64,000 bases of DNA from Sphingomonas insulae (GTDB lineage: Bacteria > Pseudomonadota > Alphaproteobacteria > Sphingomonadales > Sphingomonadaceae), in the NCBI RefSeq assembly GCF_010450875.1, contig NZ_CP048422.1, positions 1,233,001-1,297,000 of the forward strand, written 5' to 3'. This document shows, piece by piece, positions 7,153 through 15,178 of this stretch (its first letter is position 1; every line of letters starts with the position of its first letter). The position numbers and the translations under genes were made by a program. The notes beneath the pieces are model-generated. The model was given only the letters and a program-made list of their open reading frames with translations. It was not told where the DNA came from and made no database searches.

Positions 7153-10143
7153 TTAGAAGCGCAGCTTGCCCGAGACGGTGAACAGGCGACCCAGCACGTC
7201 GTACGTCGACGGATAGGTGTTGCCGCTGTTGTAGGCGGTCGATCCGATCGATGCACCCACCAGCGGCGGCTGCTTGTCGAGCAGGTTGCGGACGCCAGCC
7301 GTGAACGTCAGGTTGTCGTTCACTTCGACCTGCACGTTGAGGTCGAAGTAATCGTACGCGCCGATGCGGTTGAAATTGTAGGTGCCGCCGGCGAGCGGGG
7401 TCGGACCCGTAACCGTACCACTGAACAGCGGGGTCGAGATCAGGCGAGCGGCAGCGTCGGGTGCCAGCGCTTCGTACTGAACCTTGCCGATGTGGCGCCA
7501 CAGCAGCGAGAGCGTGCCGGGGCCGAAGCTCAGGCTGGTGCGCTGGTTCCACTGGAACTCCGGCTGGATCGATTCACAGCTGCTGCTGTAATAGCCGACG
7601 CAGTCGCGGTCATACGCGGTTTCCGATGCACGGAAATAGCGATGAGCGGTCCAGGTGCCCTGGAAGCTGAGGTTCAGGCCGACATCACCGAACTCACGCG
7701 TGTAGTTGGCGTTGAGGTCGATGCCATCGGTGCGCAGACGACCACGGTTGGTCAGCGGCTGGGGCAGACCCGCAACCGTGGCGCTGGAACCGCTGAGGCG
7801 GCCCGTCGTGGTGCTGCGACGGATGCTGGTGCATGCCGCCGACGCAGCCTGCGCCGCCGTGATCGAGGCCGGGCTGGTGCCGAAGCACTGCGCCAGGATG
7901 TCACCCGGAGTGGCGGAGGTGATCGCGTCCTTCACCTTGATGTTGAAGTAGTCGACCGCGATGCTGAGGCCCGGCACGATACCGCGCGGCTGGATCACGA
8001 CGCCGAAGGTATAGGTGTCCGCCTTTTCCGGACGAATGTTGGGGTTGCCACCACCCGTGACGTTCGGCTGGCCCGAGGCGGGCTCGAGAATGCCGGTCGT
8101 GCTGTTGATGGCGCTCAGCGGTGCACCCTGCGCCAGACAGGCAGCACGCAGGTTGGCGATGTTGCGCACGTTGACGCCGACGCAGGGGTCAAGACCCGGC
8201 GGCAGGCTGTCGAGCGACGTCGACACAGGCGTGAACAGTTCCGAGATGTTCGGCGCGCGAACGGCGCGCTGATAGTTGCCGCGGAACTTGATTTCCTGAA
8301 CCGGTTCGAAGCTGCCGCCGAACTTGTAGGTGGTCGCGTTGAACTTGGGATTGTTCGTCGCCTGCACCTTGTAGTCCGAATAGCGGACGCCCGCTTCGAG
8401 GGTCAGCGAGTGGAAGAACGGCCGATCGGCGACAAGCGGCGCGATGATTTCGCCGAACGCCTCGCGAACGTCGTATCCGCCCGAGAACGGCGTCACGGCA
8501 CCACCGGCACCGCCCAGCTCGCCCGGAACCAGCGCATAGGCATCCGGGATACGGTTGTAGCTGTACTTGCGATATTCGCCACCGGCCGCGAACGCGATCG
8601 GCTCGTTGGCGAACGGCGAGGTCGTGCCGAAGTCGCCGTTGAAGACGCCACGGAACTGCGACAGCGCCGTGTTGATCGCGATGGAGCTTTCGCCGCTGAG
8701 GAAGGCCGCCTGATCAGCGCTGATCGAGCCCGCCGCGCCGAACAGGTTGAGCGGGACGCAGCCGTTGGTCGTGACCGTGCACGTCGTGGTGTTGTTCGCA
8801 TTCAGCGCCTGCTGAACGCGGCTGCGCAGCACATAGCCGGTCTGCGACTGGTCGAGGTTGCTTTCGCCATAGGCGCCCGACACGTCCAGCTTGACGTGAT
8901 CGGAGAAGCGCAGACGCAGGCCCGCCTTATAGTCGAAGATCGTCGTCGTGTAGGTCGAGACGCGCGGCCCGAGTTCGACCGACCGACGATATACTTCCGG
9001 CAGCGGGATTGCGGTGTTGGTGTTGCAGGCGGCGCCAAGTGCAATGCCGTTGAGCGTGCAGAGCTGGTCGCGGATACCGGCCGGCAGATACGGGTTGGAA
9101 CCCGGGATCGTCAGCGCTTCGCCAAAGATGCCCGACGGTGCGATGATCGACCGGATGGTGTTCTTCGAGAACAGGCCGCGGGTGTAGACTTCGAGGTTGT
9201 CGTTCACCTCGTAGTTCGCCTGGGCGTAGATGTTGTAGCGCTTGAACGGCGTCTGGAAGATATTGTACGGGCTGAAGTTGAAGCCGTTGTAGAAGGGCAC
9301 CAGCGCAGTGCCGGCCGAGTTGACCTGAAGGTCCTGGCCCGCGATGGCGATGCGCGTCGGCGTCGAGGTGGGCGACGCACCGGCGGCGACACCGCTGGCA
9401 CCGTTGATGCTGAACACCGAGACGTCGCGCTTGCCCTGATACAGGGGATCGGCTTCCTGATAGCCAAGGCTTAGGGTCGCGTTACCGCGGCCGTCATCGA
9501 AGTTGGCGCCGACCGTCAGGTCCGCGCGGAAGTAGTTCGAATCGCCCTTCTCGGTGATCTGCTGGCTGGCCGTCGCCTCCATGCCGGCGAAGTTCTTCTT
9601 GGTGATGAAGTTCGCCACGCCCGACACCGCGTCCGCACCATAAGTGGTGGAGGCGCCGCCGGTCAGCACGTCGACGCGCTGGACCAATGCGGTCGGGATA
9701 TTGTTGAGGTCGACGGTGCCGCCGGCCGCTGCCGGAACGATCCGATCGCCGTCGAGCAGCACGAGGTTGCGCTGCGAACCGAGGTTGCGCAGGTTGATCG
9801 TCGCAAAGCCGCCGGTGCCGTTGTTGACGGCCGAGCCGATGCCCGGAACCGCGCCCGGCAGTTCGCGGATGATCTGTTCGACGTTGTTGACGTTGCGCAG
9901 CGTCAGCTCGTTCTCGGACACCACGTTGACCGGGCTGGACGAGACGAGGTTGGGGTTGCTGATCAGCGTACCCGTGACGACGATGTCCTGACCCTCTTCC
10001 GCAGGCGCGGATGCGTTGGGGGTCGATTGCTGTTGCGTTTCCTGCGTGGCAGGCGCGGTCTGCGCGAGCGTCGGCGTGGCGACCATGGCGGCGCCGACGA
10101 ACAACGTCGTGTTGAGCAGACGAATACGGGTGCGTGACGTCAT
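7153..10143 (-). CDS. TonB-dependent outer-membrane receptor
   Basis: A 996-residue receptor for TonB/ExbBD-energised uptake across the outer membrane. It has a signal peptide (LNTTLFVGAAMVATPTLAQ), a Gln/Ala-rich spacer, the sphingomonad TonB-box region EEGQDIVVTGTLI, and a plug domain (INLRNLGSQRNLVLLDGDRIVP, DVLTGGASTTYGADAVSGVANF). A long beta-barrel ends in the NLLDKQPPLVG box and a terminal Phe. The substrate cannot be read from sequence. The ATG used has AAAGGGG upstream; an open frame extending 74 codons further lacks a signal peptide at its start and is rejected. The paralogous family is very large in sphingomonads. Confidence 0.95.
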   Translation of the reverse strand: MTSRTRIRLLNTTLFVGAAMVATPTLAQTAPATQETQQQSTPNASAPAEEGQDIVVTGTLISNPNLVSSSPVNVVSENELTLRNVNNVEQIIRELPGAVPGIGSAVNNGTGGFATINLRNLGSQRNLVLLDGDRIVPAAAGGTVDLNNIPTALVQRVDVLTGGASTTYGADAVSGVANFITKKNFAGMEATASQQITEKGDSNYFRADLTVGANFDDGRGNATLSLGYQEADPLYQGKRDVSVFSINGASGVAAGASPTSTPTRIAIAGQDLQVNSAGTALVPFYNGFNFSPYNIFQTPFKRYNIYAQANYEVNDNLEVYTRGLFSKNTIRSIIAPSGIFGEALTIPGSNPYLPAGIRDQLCTLNGIALGAACNTNTAIPLPEVYRRSVELGPRVSTYTTTIFDYKAGLRLRFSDHVKLDVSGAYGESNLDQSQTGYVLRSRVQQALNANNTTTCTVTTNGCVPLNLFGAAGSISADQAAFLSGESSIAINTALSQFRGVFNGDFGTTSPFANEPIAFAAGGEYRKYSYNRIPDAYALVPGELGGAGGAVTPFSGGYDVREAFGEIIAPLVADRPFFHSLTLEAGVRYSDYKVQATNNPKFNATTYKFGGSFEPVQEIKFRGNYQRAVRAPNISELFTPVSTSLDSLPPGLDPCVGVNVRNIANLRAACLAQGAPLSAINSTTGILEPASGQPNVTGGGNPNIRPEKADTYTFGVVIQPRGIVPGLSIAVDYFNIKVKDAITSATPGDILAQCFGTSPASITAAQAASAACTSIRRSTTTGRLSGSSATVAGLPQPLTNRGRLRTDGIDLNANYTREFGDVGLNLSFQGTWTAHRYFRASETAYDRDCVGYYSSSCESIQPEFQWNQRTSLSFGPGTLSLLWRHIGKVQYEALAPDAAARLISTPLFSGTVTGPTPLAGGTYNFNRIGAYDYFDLNVQVEVNDNLTFTAGVRNLLDKQPPLVGASIGSTAYNSGNTYPSTYDVLGRLFTVSGKLRF

Positions 10144-10279
10144 ATAGTTTGGAACCCCTTTTTGCCGTCGATGTCGCCGGCGATCTCGACCGGAATGTGC
10201 GTGCATCCGGTTCTGCGCGCAGGTTAGGCACGAACGAGAAGGGGCCGCAATGGTCGTTTGCGGCGCACAATATTTTTGA

Positions 10280-10291
10280 AACAATGTTGTT
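10280..10291. promoter_or_regulatory. Palindrome upstream of the TonB-dependent receptor
   Basis: The inverted repeat AACAA-TG-TTGTT lies in an AT-rich patch (also containing AATATTTTT) about 140 bases before the receptor start, in the divergent gap with the small exported-protein gene. It may be an operator or part of the promoter. No regulator can be named from this window. Confidence 0.3.
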
Positions 10292-10394
10292 GCCGATCTG
10301 TCACATACAGAATGCGGCCGCACCGAACGGACTTGCGGCGGCGCGGCGAACAGGCGATGCAGCATGTCGCGCCCGGCCGTATGGGAATCACTGC

Positions 10395-10880
10395 ATGCTA
10401 TCGATCATCCTGCTGACTGCCGCCCAGGCCGCCAGCGCTCCCGCGCCGAGGTTGATCGACGATCTGGCGGCGTGTCGCGCCATCGCTGCATCGGATGCAC
10501 GGCTGGCCTGTTTCGATCGCACGGCAAAGGCGGTGATCGAGGCGCGGGACGACAAGGCGATCGTCGTGCTCGACCGCGGCGAGGTGCAGAAGGCCAAGAA
10601 GTCGCTGTTCGGATTTTCGCTGCCGTCGATCAAGCTGTTCGGCGACGGCAAGGACGATGCGCAGTTAAAGCAACTGGTCGGCACGATGCAGGCCTCGACC
10701 GTCCTGCCCGGCGGGCTGATCCGCTTCGCGCTGGACGATGGCGGGCAATGGGAGACGACGGAACAGGTGATGATGCCACCGCGCCGGGGCGACGTGGTGA
10801 CGATCAAGGCGGGGTCGCTGGGCAGCTATATCGCGACGGCGCCCGGTCGTCGTGCCGCGCGGGTGCGCCGGATACGCTGA
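10395..10880 (+). CDS. Small exported protein of unknown function
   Basis: A 161-residue protein starting MLSIILLTAAQAASAPAPRLIDDLAACRAI, i.e. a short hydrophobic signal-like N-terminus followed by a mature part. It contains the paired Cys sequence ACRAIAASDARLACFDR, which resembles the start of type VI-associated or lysozyme-inhibitor-like periplasmic proteins. A basic, SH3-like C-terminal half follows (LIRFALDDGGQWETTEQV, GDVVTIKAGSLGSYIA). I do not recognise a named family with certainty. The frame is open well upstream, but the ATG before the signal sequence is the natural start. It is divergent from the TonB receptor and convergent with the FMN oxidase, eight bases apart. Confidence 0.75.
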   Translation: MLSIILLTAAQAASAPAPRLIDDLAACRAIAASDARLACFDRTAKAVIEARDDKAIVVLDRGEVQKAKKSLFGFSLPSIKLFGDGKDDAQLKQLVGTMQASTVLPGGLIRFALDDGGQWETTEQVMMPPRRGDVVTIKAGSLGSYIATAPGRRAARVRRIR

Positions 10881-10887
10881 CGGCGCG

Positions 10888-12051
10888 TCAGGGCAGCCGC
10901 TGCGCGCCGGCGGCACGGACGGCGGCAAGGTCAGGATAGCCGTTGACCGCCATCAACAGGTCCGCCTCTGCCAGGATGCAGCGCAGGACATGGGCCGCAC
11001 CGGCGGTGCCGTCGAGCGCCAGCCCGTAGCTATACGGACGGCCGACGCCGACCATGCGGGCGCCCAGCGCGACCGCCTTCACCACATCGGTGCCGGAGCG
11101 GATGCCGGAATCGAACAGCACGGGCGTATCGCCGGCGGCGGCGACCACGCCGGGCAGCAGGTCGATCGCGGCAATCCCGCCGTTCGCCTGGCGGCCGCCG
11201 TGATTGGAGCAGTAGATGGCGTCCGCGCCGCCGTCGATCGCGCGGCGGGCATCGTCGGGATGGCAGATGCCCTTGAGGATCAGCGGCAGCTTGGTGAGCG
11301 AGCGCAGCCACGGCAGGTCGGCCCAGGTCAGCACCTTTCCGAACACGCCCATCCAATGGCGGACGGCGGCGGCGGGGTCCTGTTCCGGCGGCACGGCGAG
11401 CCGGGCGCGGAAGACCGGATCGCTGAAATAGTTGGTGAGGACGTGACCGCGCAGCTGCGGGAAATTGCCGGTGTTGAGGTCGCGCGGGCGCCATCCGGTC
11501 ACCCAGGTATCGAGCGTCACCACGATCGCCTTGTATCCAGCCGCTTCGGCCCGGCCGACGAGGCTGGCGGCGAGATCGGGGTCCTTGGGCGTATAGAGCT
11601 GGAAGAACCCCGGCGTATCGTCCATCTGCCGGGCGACGGTTTCGAGCGGATCGTTCGACAGGGTGGACGCCATCAGCGGCACGCCCGTCTCCGCTGCGGC
11701 GCGGGCGGCGGCGAGGTCGCCGTGGCCATCCTGCGTGCAGATGCCGGTGACGCCGATCGGCGCCATGAAGACCGGGCTGGGAAAGGCCGTGCCGAACAGT
11801 TCGACGGACAGGTCGCGCGTGGTGCAATCGACCATCATGCGCGGGGTCATGCCCCAATGGTGGAAGGCGTCCGCGTTGACGCGCTGGGTGCGTTCGTCAC
11901 CGCAGCCGCCCTGTACATAGTCGAGGGTCGATGCCGGCAGCGCGGCGGCCGCGCGGCGTTCCAGCGTGGCGAAATCGACTGGCACCCTGGGAACGACGCC
12001 GGCCAGGCCGGCGCCGTAGATCGCGTTCTGGTAATCGCCGTAATGGGGCAA
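10888..12051 (-). CDS. FMN-dependent alpha-hydroxy-acid oxidase (lactate 2-monooxygenase-like)
   Basis: The 387-residue TIM-barrel flavoprotein should oxidise an L-2-hydroxy acid at FMN, as lactate 2-monooxygenase or lactate dehydrogenase do. Visible features are the TLDYVQGGCGDERT N-terminal motif, MAPIGVTGI, LILKG with the FMN-contacting Lys (about 260), and the catalytic SNHGGRQ His (about 284), followed by FDSGIRSGTDVVKA and GVGRPYSYGL for the phosphate. The start is a TTG: it directly precedes PHYGDYQNAIYG, which matches where the family begins, and AAGGGA lies six bases upstream, while no in-frame ATG is available. The exact substrate is not determinable. Confidence 0.9.
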   Translation of the reverse strand: MPHYGDYQNAIYGAGLAGVVPRVPVDFATLERRAAAALPASTLDYVQGGCGDERTQRVNADAFHHWGMTPRMMVDCTTRDLSVELFGTAFPSPVFMAPIGVTGICTQDGHGDLAAARAAAETGVPLMASTLSNDPLETVARQMDDTPGFFQLYTPKDPDLAASLVGRAEAAGYKAIVVTLDTWVTGWRPRDLNTGNFPQLRGHVLTNYFSDPVFRARLAVPPEQDPAAAVRHWMGVFGKVLTWADLPWLRSLTKLPLILKGICHPDDARRAIDGGADAIYCSNHGGRQANGGIAAIDLLPGVVAAAGDTPVLFDSGIRSGTDVVKAVALGARMVGVGRPYSYGLALDGTAGAAHVLRCILAEADLLMAVNGYPDLAAVRAAGAQRLP

Positions 12052-12072
12052 GGCCGATCCCTTTCATGATGA

Positions 12073-12086
12073 GGTCCGCGCGGACC
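12073..12086. promoter_or_regulatory. Perfect 14-bp palindrome before the FMN oxidase
   Basis: GGTCCGCGCGGACC lies 22 bases upstream of the oxidase start, next to its ribosome-binding site. It could be an operator for a dimeric repressor or a short hairpin in the mRNA leader. The chance of a GC-only palindrome is not negligible in a GC-rich genome. Confidence 0.3.
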
Positions 12087-12152
12087 CGGCGGGACGGTTC
12101 AAATGCGGCCGAGGCGATGGCTCCGCGCGGGTCACGCGCCGCGCCGGGTGCA

Positions 12153-12929
12153 TCAGTCGCGGAAGCCGGGGTCGAGGCGGTCGAGTTTGCGGAGGAGAGC
12201 TGGCCACGCCAGCCCTTGTGCGAGCATCGCCATGCCCTGGCCGCTCGACTGTTCCTCGACCTTTTCGGCGACGCCCTGATTGGGGTTGTTGAGGCCGTCG
12301 CGGCCGGCGCTGAGCATCAGGATCTGCGCTTCGCAGGCGCGTTCGAGGAAGTACATGCGCAGGAACGCCTGCGGCACGCTGGCGCCGACGGTCAGCGTGC
12401 CGTGGTTGCGCAGGATCATCGTGTTGCGCGAGCCGAGGTCGGCGACGAGGCGTTCGCGTTCGTCCAGTTCGGTCGCGATGCCTTCGAAGTCGTGATAGGC
12501 GACATCGTGGCCGGCGATCATCGCGGTCTGGGTGTGCGGCAGCAGCCCCTCCTTCATCGCCGACACCGCCTGTCCATGCGGGGTGTGGAGGTGGAGCACC
12601 GCGACCGCATCCTCACGCGCGGCGTGGATCGCTGAATGGATGACGAAGCCGGCGCGGTTCACCGGCGCGGGCGTGTCCGACACCTTGTTGCCGTCGACGT
12701 CGATCTTGACCAGCGAGGATGCGGTGATCTCCTCGAACATCATCGAATAGGGATTGATGAGGAAGTGATGTTCCGGGCCGGGCACCCGCGCCGACAAATG
12801 GGTGAAGATCAGATCGTCCCAGCCGTACAGCGCGACCAGCCGATAGGCGGCGGCGAGGTCGACGCGCAGCGCCCATTCCTCGGCGGAAACGGTGTCGCGC
12901 AGCGTCGTCGGCTTGAGTGCGGTCGCCAT
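12153..12929 (-). CDS. Class II aldolase/adducin family protein
   Basis: The 258-residue protein belongs to the zinc-dependent class II aldolase/adducin head family, whose members include L-fuculose-phosphate aldolase and decarboxylating relatives. The zinc ligands are seen in AVLHLHTPHG, and the C-terminal third His in the RNHGTLTVG motif; THLSARVPG and HHFLINPYSMMFEE are also typical. GAGAGGAC precedes the ATG. It ends about 100 bases upstream of the FMN oxidase start on the same strand and could form a catabolic operon with it. A divergent Crp/Fnr-family gene starts about 100 bases away and is the obvious candidate regulator (inference). Confidence 0.88.
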   Translation of the reverse strand: MATALKPTTLRDTVSAEEWALRVDLAAAYRLVALYGWDDLIFTHLSARVPGPEHHFLINPYSMMFEEITASSLVKIDVDGNKVSDTPAPVNRAGFVIHSAIHAAREDAVAVLHLHTPHGQAVSAMKEGLLPHTQTAMIAGHDVAYHDFEGIATELDERERLVADLGSRNTMILRNHGTLTVGASVPQAFLRMYFLERACEAQILMLSAGRDGLNNPNQGVAEKVEEQSSGQGMAMLAQGLAWPALLRKLDRLDPGFRD

Positions 12930-13033
12930 GGCAAGTCCTCTCTCATTCTATCGTTGCCGCGGACATGCCACGGCCGGGCGCGCAAGACTGTCGCGAAGTT
13001 GACAAAGCACGCCCGAATGCGTTGTTTTCGCCG

Positions 13034-13702
13034 GTGACCGTGATCGACCGCGCCCTGCTGGATACCGACCGCTGGTTCGGCACGCTGACGCCCGAGCGCG
13101 GCGATGCGCTGATCGCGGAAGCGCGGGTGCGGGCGATCCCGGCGGGCGGGCTGATCTATGCCACCGGGGATGCGCCGAACGGGCTGTGGGCGGTGATCGA
13201 GGGGCAGGTGCGGCTGAAGGGTTATCCGGCGGCGGGGGCGGAATTCCTGGCGCTGATCCTGCGGCCGGGGACGTGGTTCGGCGAGGTGTCGACGCTGGAT
13301 GGCGGCCCGCGACCACATGACGCCGCCGCATTCGGCGCGGTGCGCGTGCTGCACGTGCCGATGGCGGCATTCCAGCGGGCGGCCGAACGGATGCCGGCGC
13401 TGTACCATGATGTGGGGCGGCTGGTGTGCCAGCACCAGCGGATCGCGCTGGACTTCATCGCCGAGACGCTGTCGCTGCCGGTCGGTGCGCGCCTCGCGAA
13501 GCTGTTGCTAGGGCGGCTGGACGACGAGGACGGCGTGCTTCACGTCCGGCAGGAAGAGGTGGCGGTGATGCTCGGCGTGTCGCGGCAGACGCTGAACCGG
13601 CATCTGCGCAGCCTGGCGGACCAAGGCGCGATCCGGTTGGCCTATGCCCGGATCGCGATCGTCGACCGGGCGATCCTGCAGCGGTTGGCGCGGGTGGATT
13701 GA
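13034..13702 (+). CDS. Crp/Fnr-family transcriptional regulator
   Basis: A 222-residue regulator with an N-terminal cyclic-nucleotide-binding-type beta-roll (GGLIYATGDAPNGLWAVIEGQVRLKGY, ILRPGTWFGEVSTLDGGPR). A dimerisation helix follows, then a C-terminal Crp-type winged helix (VRQEEVAVMLGVSRQTLNRHLRSLADQGAIRLAYARIAIVD). There is no N-terminal Cys cluster, so it is not an iron-sulphur Fnr. The upstream open frame has no start-like features; I took the GTG at the beginning of the conserved domain, and a second GTG six bases later is equally possible. It is divergent from the aldolase gene and is likely to act on it. Confidence 0.85.
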   Translation: MTVIDRALLDTDRWFGTLTPERGDALIAEARVRAIPAGGLIYATGDAPNGLWAVIEGQVRLKGYPAAGAEFLALILRPGTWFGEVSTLDGGPRPHDAAAFGAVRVLHVPMAAFQRAAERMPALYHDVGRLVCQHQRIALDFIAETLSLPVGARLAKLLLGRLDDEDGVLHVRQEEVAVMLGVSRQTLNRHLRSLADQGAIRLAYARIAIVDRAILQRLARVD

Positions 13703-13759
13703 CGTTGTCAGCGGCGCACGTTCCGTCCAATGTCCGGACCGGGACAGGGAGAGCGACGG

Positions 13760-15178
13760 ATGCGGACGGGGATCATCGGACTGGCGGCGGTGATGTTGCC
13801 GGGCGTGGCACTGGCCCAGGACGCGCAGGTGCCGCCGGGCGTGGGGCGCAGTGCGCAGGGCGACGTGTCGGTCACCATCTATACGAACGACGTCGCGCTG
13901 ATCCAGGACGTGCGGCCGCTGGCGCTGGGCCGTGGGCAGGTGCGGCAGGATTTCCCCGATGTCAGCGCGAGCATCCGTCCCGAGACGGTGTCGCTCAACA
14001 CGGCGGATGCGACGATCGTCGAGCAGAATTTCGATTACGACCTGCTCAGCCCGACCAGCCTGATGGAAAAGGCGGTGGGCGAGACGATCACGCTGCTGCG
14101 CACCAACCCGGCGACGGGTGCCGAAACGCGCGAGCGGGCGAAGGTGCTGGCGGTGAACGGCGGCGTCGTGTTGCAGATCGGCGAGCGGATCGAGGTGCTG
14201 CGCGACGACGGCCTGCCGGTGCGCGCGATCTTCGACCGGGTGCCCGAATCGCTGCGGGCACGGCCGACGCTGTCGGTGACGCTCGACAGCAGCCGGGCGG
14301 GGACGCGGCCCGCCACGCTGTCGTACCTGAGCCGGGGGCTGGGCTGGAACGCGGATTACGTCGCGCTGTTCGACGACAAGAGCGGGCGGATCGACGTGCA
14401 GGGCTGGGTGACGCTGAAGAATACCAGCGGCACGACGTTCGATAACGCACGCACCCTGCTGGTCGCGGGCGAGGTGGCGAGCGACGACGGCGAACAGAAC
14501 GGCTATCGCCCGCGCCCGCCGCGCCGGTTGGGGCGGATGACGCAGGCGGGGACCGAGACGGCGAACCGCGAGCAGCTGGGCGATTTCTACCTCTATCCAC
14601 TGCCCGGCCGGACGACGATCGCGGACAAGCAGACCAAGCAGGTCAGTTTCCTCGACGTGAAGGGCGCGACGGCGCAGTCGGGCTATGCGTTCGAGAACGG
14701 CTGGCTGGGCACCGCCAGCGAACCGCGCAGCGCCGCGAGCGTGCTGCGCTTTGCCAATTCGGGCGCGGCGGGGCTGGGCGATGCGCTGCCGGCAGGGACG
14801 GTGCGCGTATACGTAAAGGATGCGCGCGGGCAGGCGCAGTTCACCGGCGAGAACCGCATCGACCATACGCCGCAGGGATCGCAGATCGCGCTGAGCACGG
14901 GCGATGCGTTCGACGTGAAGGTGCTGCCGGTGGTCGTCAGCCGCACCAAGGTGGGCGACACGCGGTGGAAGACGGCGATGCGCTATACCCTGACCAACGC
15001 CAAGGCGCGGCCGGTGACGGTGGAGCTGGTGCAGGGCGGGCTGGACTGGACCGACACGCGGATCACGGACGAGAGCCGCAAGAGCGAACGGCGCAACGCC
15101 GGGCAGGCGGTGTGGCAGGTGCCGGTGCCGGCGAACGGCGAGACGATCGTCACGGCGACGTTCGACACGCGGTTCTGA
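13760..15178 (+). CDS. DUF4139 domain protein, first of a tandem pair
   Basis: A 472-residue secreted protein with signal peptide MRTGIIGLAAVMLPGVALAQ. The body matches the DUF4139/DUF4140 family: VTIYTNDVALIQDVRPL near the N-terminus, then LSYLSRGLGWNADYVALFDDKSGRIDVQGWVTLKNTSGTTFDNARTLLVAGEV in the middle. The C-terminal part is a beta-sandwich-like QIALSTGDAFDVKVLPV. The role of the family in bacteria is not established. The ATG is preceded by GGGAGAG. The stop shares one base with the start of the next gene, a paralogue, so the two are co-translated and possibly act together. Confidence 0.85.
   Translation: MRTGIIGLAAVMLPGVALAQDAQVPPGVGRSAQGDVSVTIYTNDVALIQDVRPLALGRGQVRQDFPDVSASIRPETVSLNTADATIVEQNFDYDLLSPTSLMEKAVGETITLLRTNPATGAETRERAKVLAVNGGVVLQIGERIEVLRDDGLPVRAIFDRVPESLRARPTLSVTLDSSRAGTRPATLSYLSRGLGWNADYVALFDDKSGRIDVQGWVTLKNTSGTTFDNARTLLVAGEVASDDGEQNGYRPRPPRRLGRMTQAGTETANREQLGDFYLYPLPGRTTIADKQTKQVSFLDVKGATAQSGYAFENGWLGTASEPRSAASVLRFANSGAAGLGDALPAGTVRVYVKDARGQAQFTGENRIDHTPQGSQIALSTGDAFDVKVLPVVVSRTKVGDTRWKTAMRYTLTNAKARPVTVELVQGGLDWTDTRITDESRKSERRNAGQAVWQVPVPANGETIVTATFDTRF

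Noticed and set aside
7153..10365. TonB receptor with a 74-codon N-terminal extension
   Set aside because: The extension is Arg/Cys-rich, lacks a signal peptide and crosses the promoter region; the ATG with AAAGGGG directly precedes a proper signal peptide.
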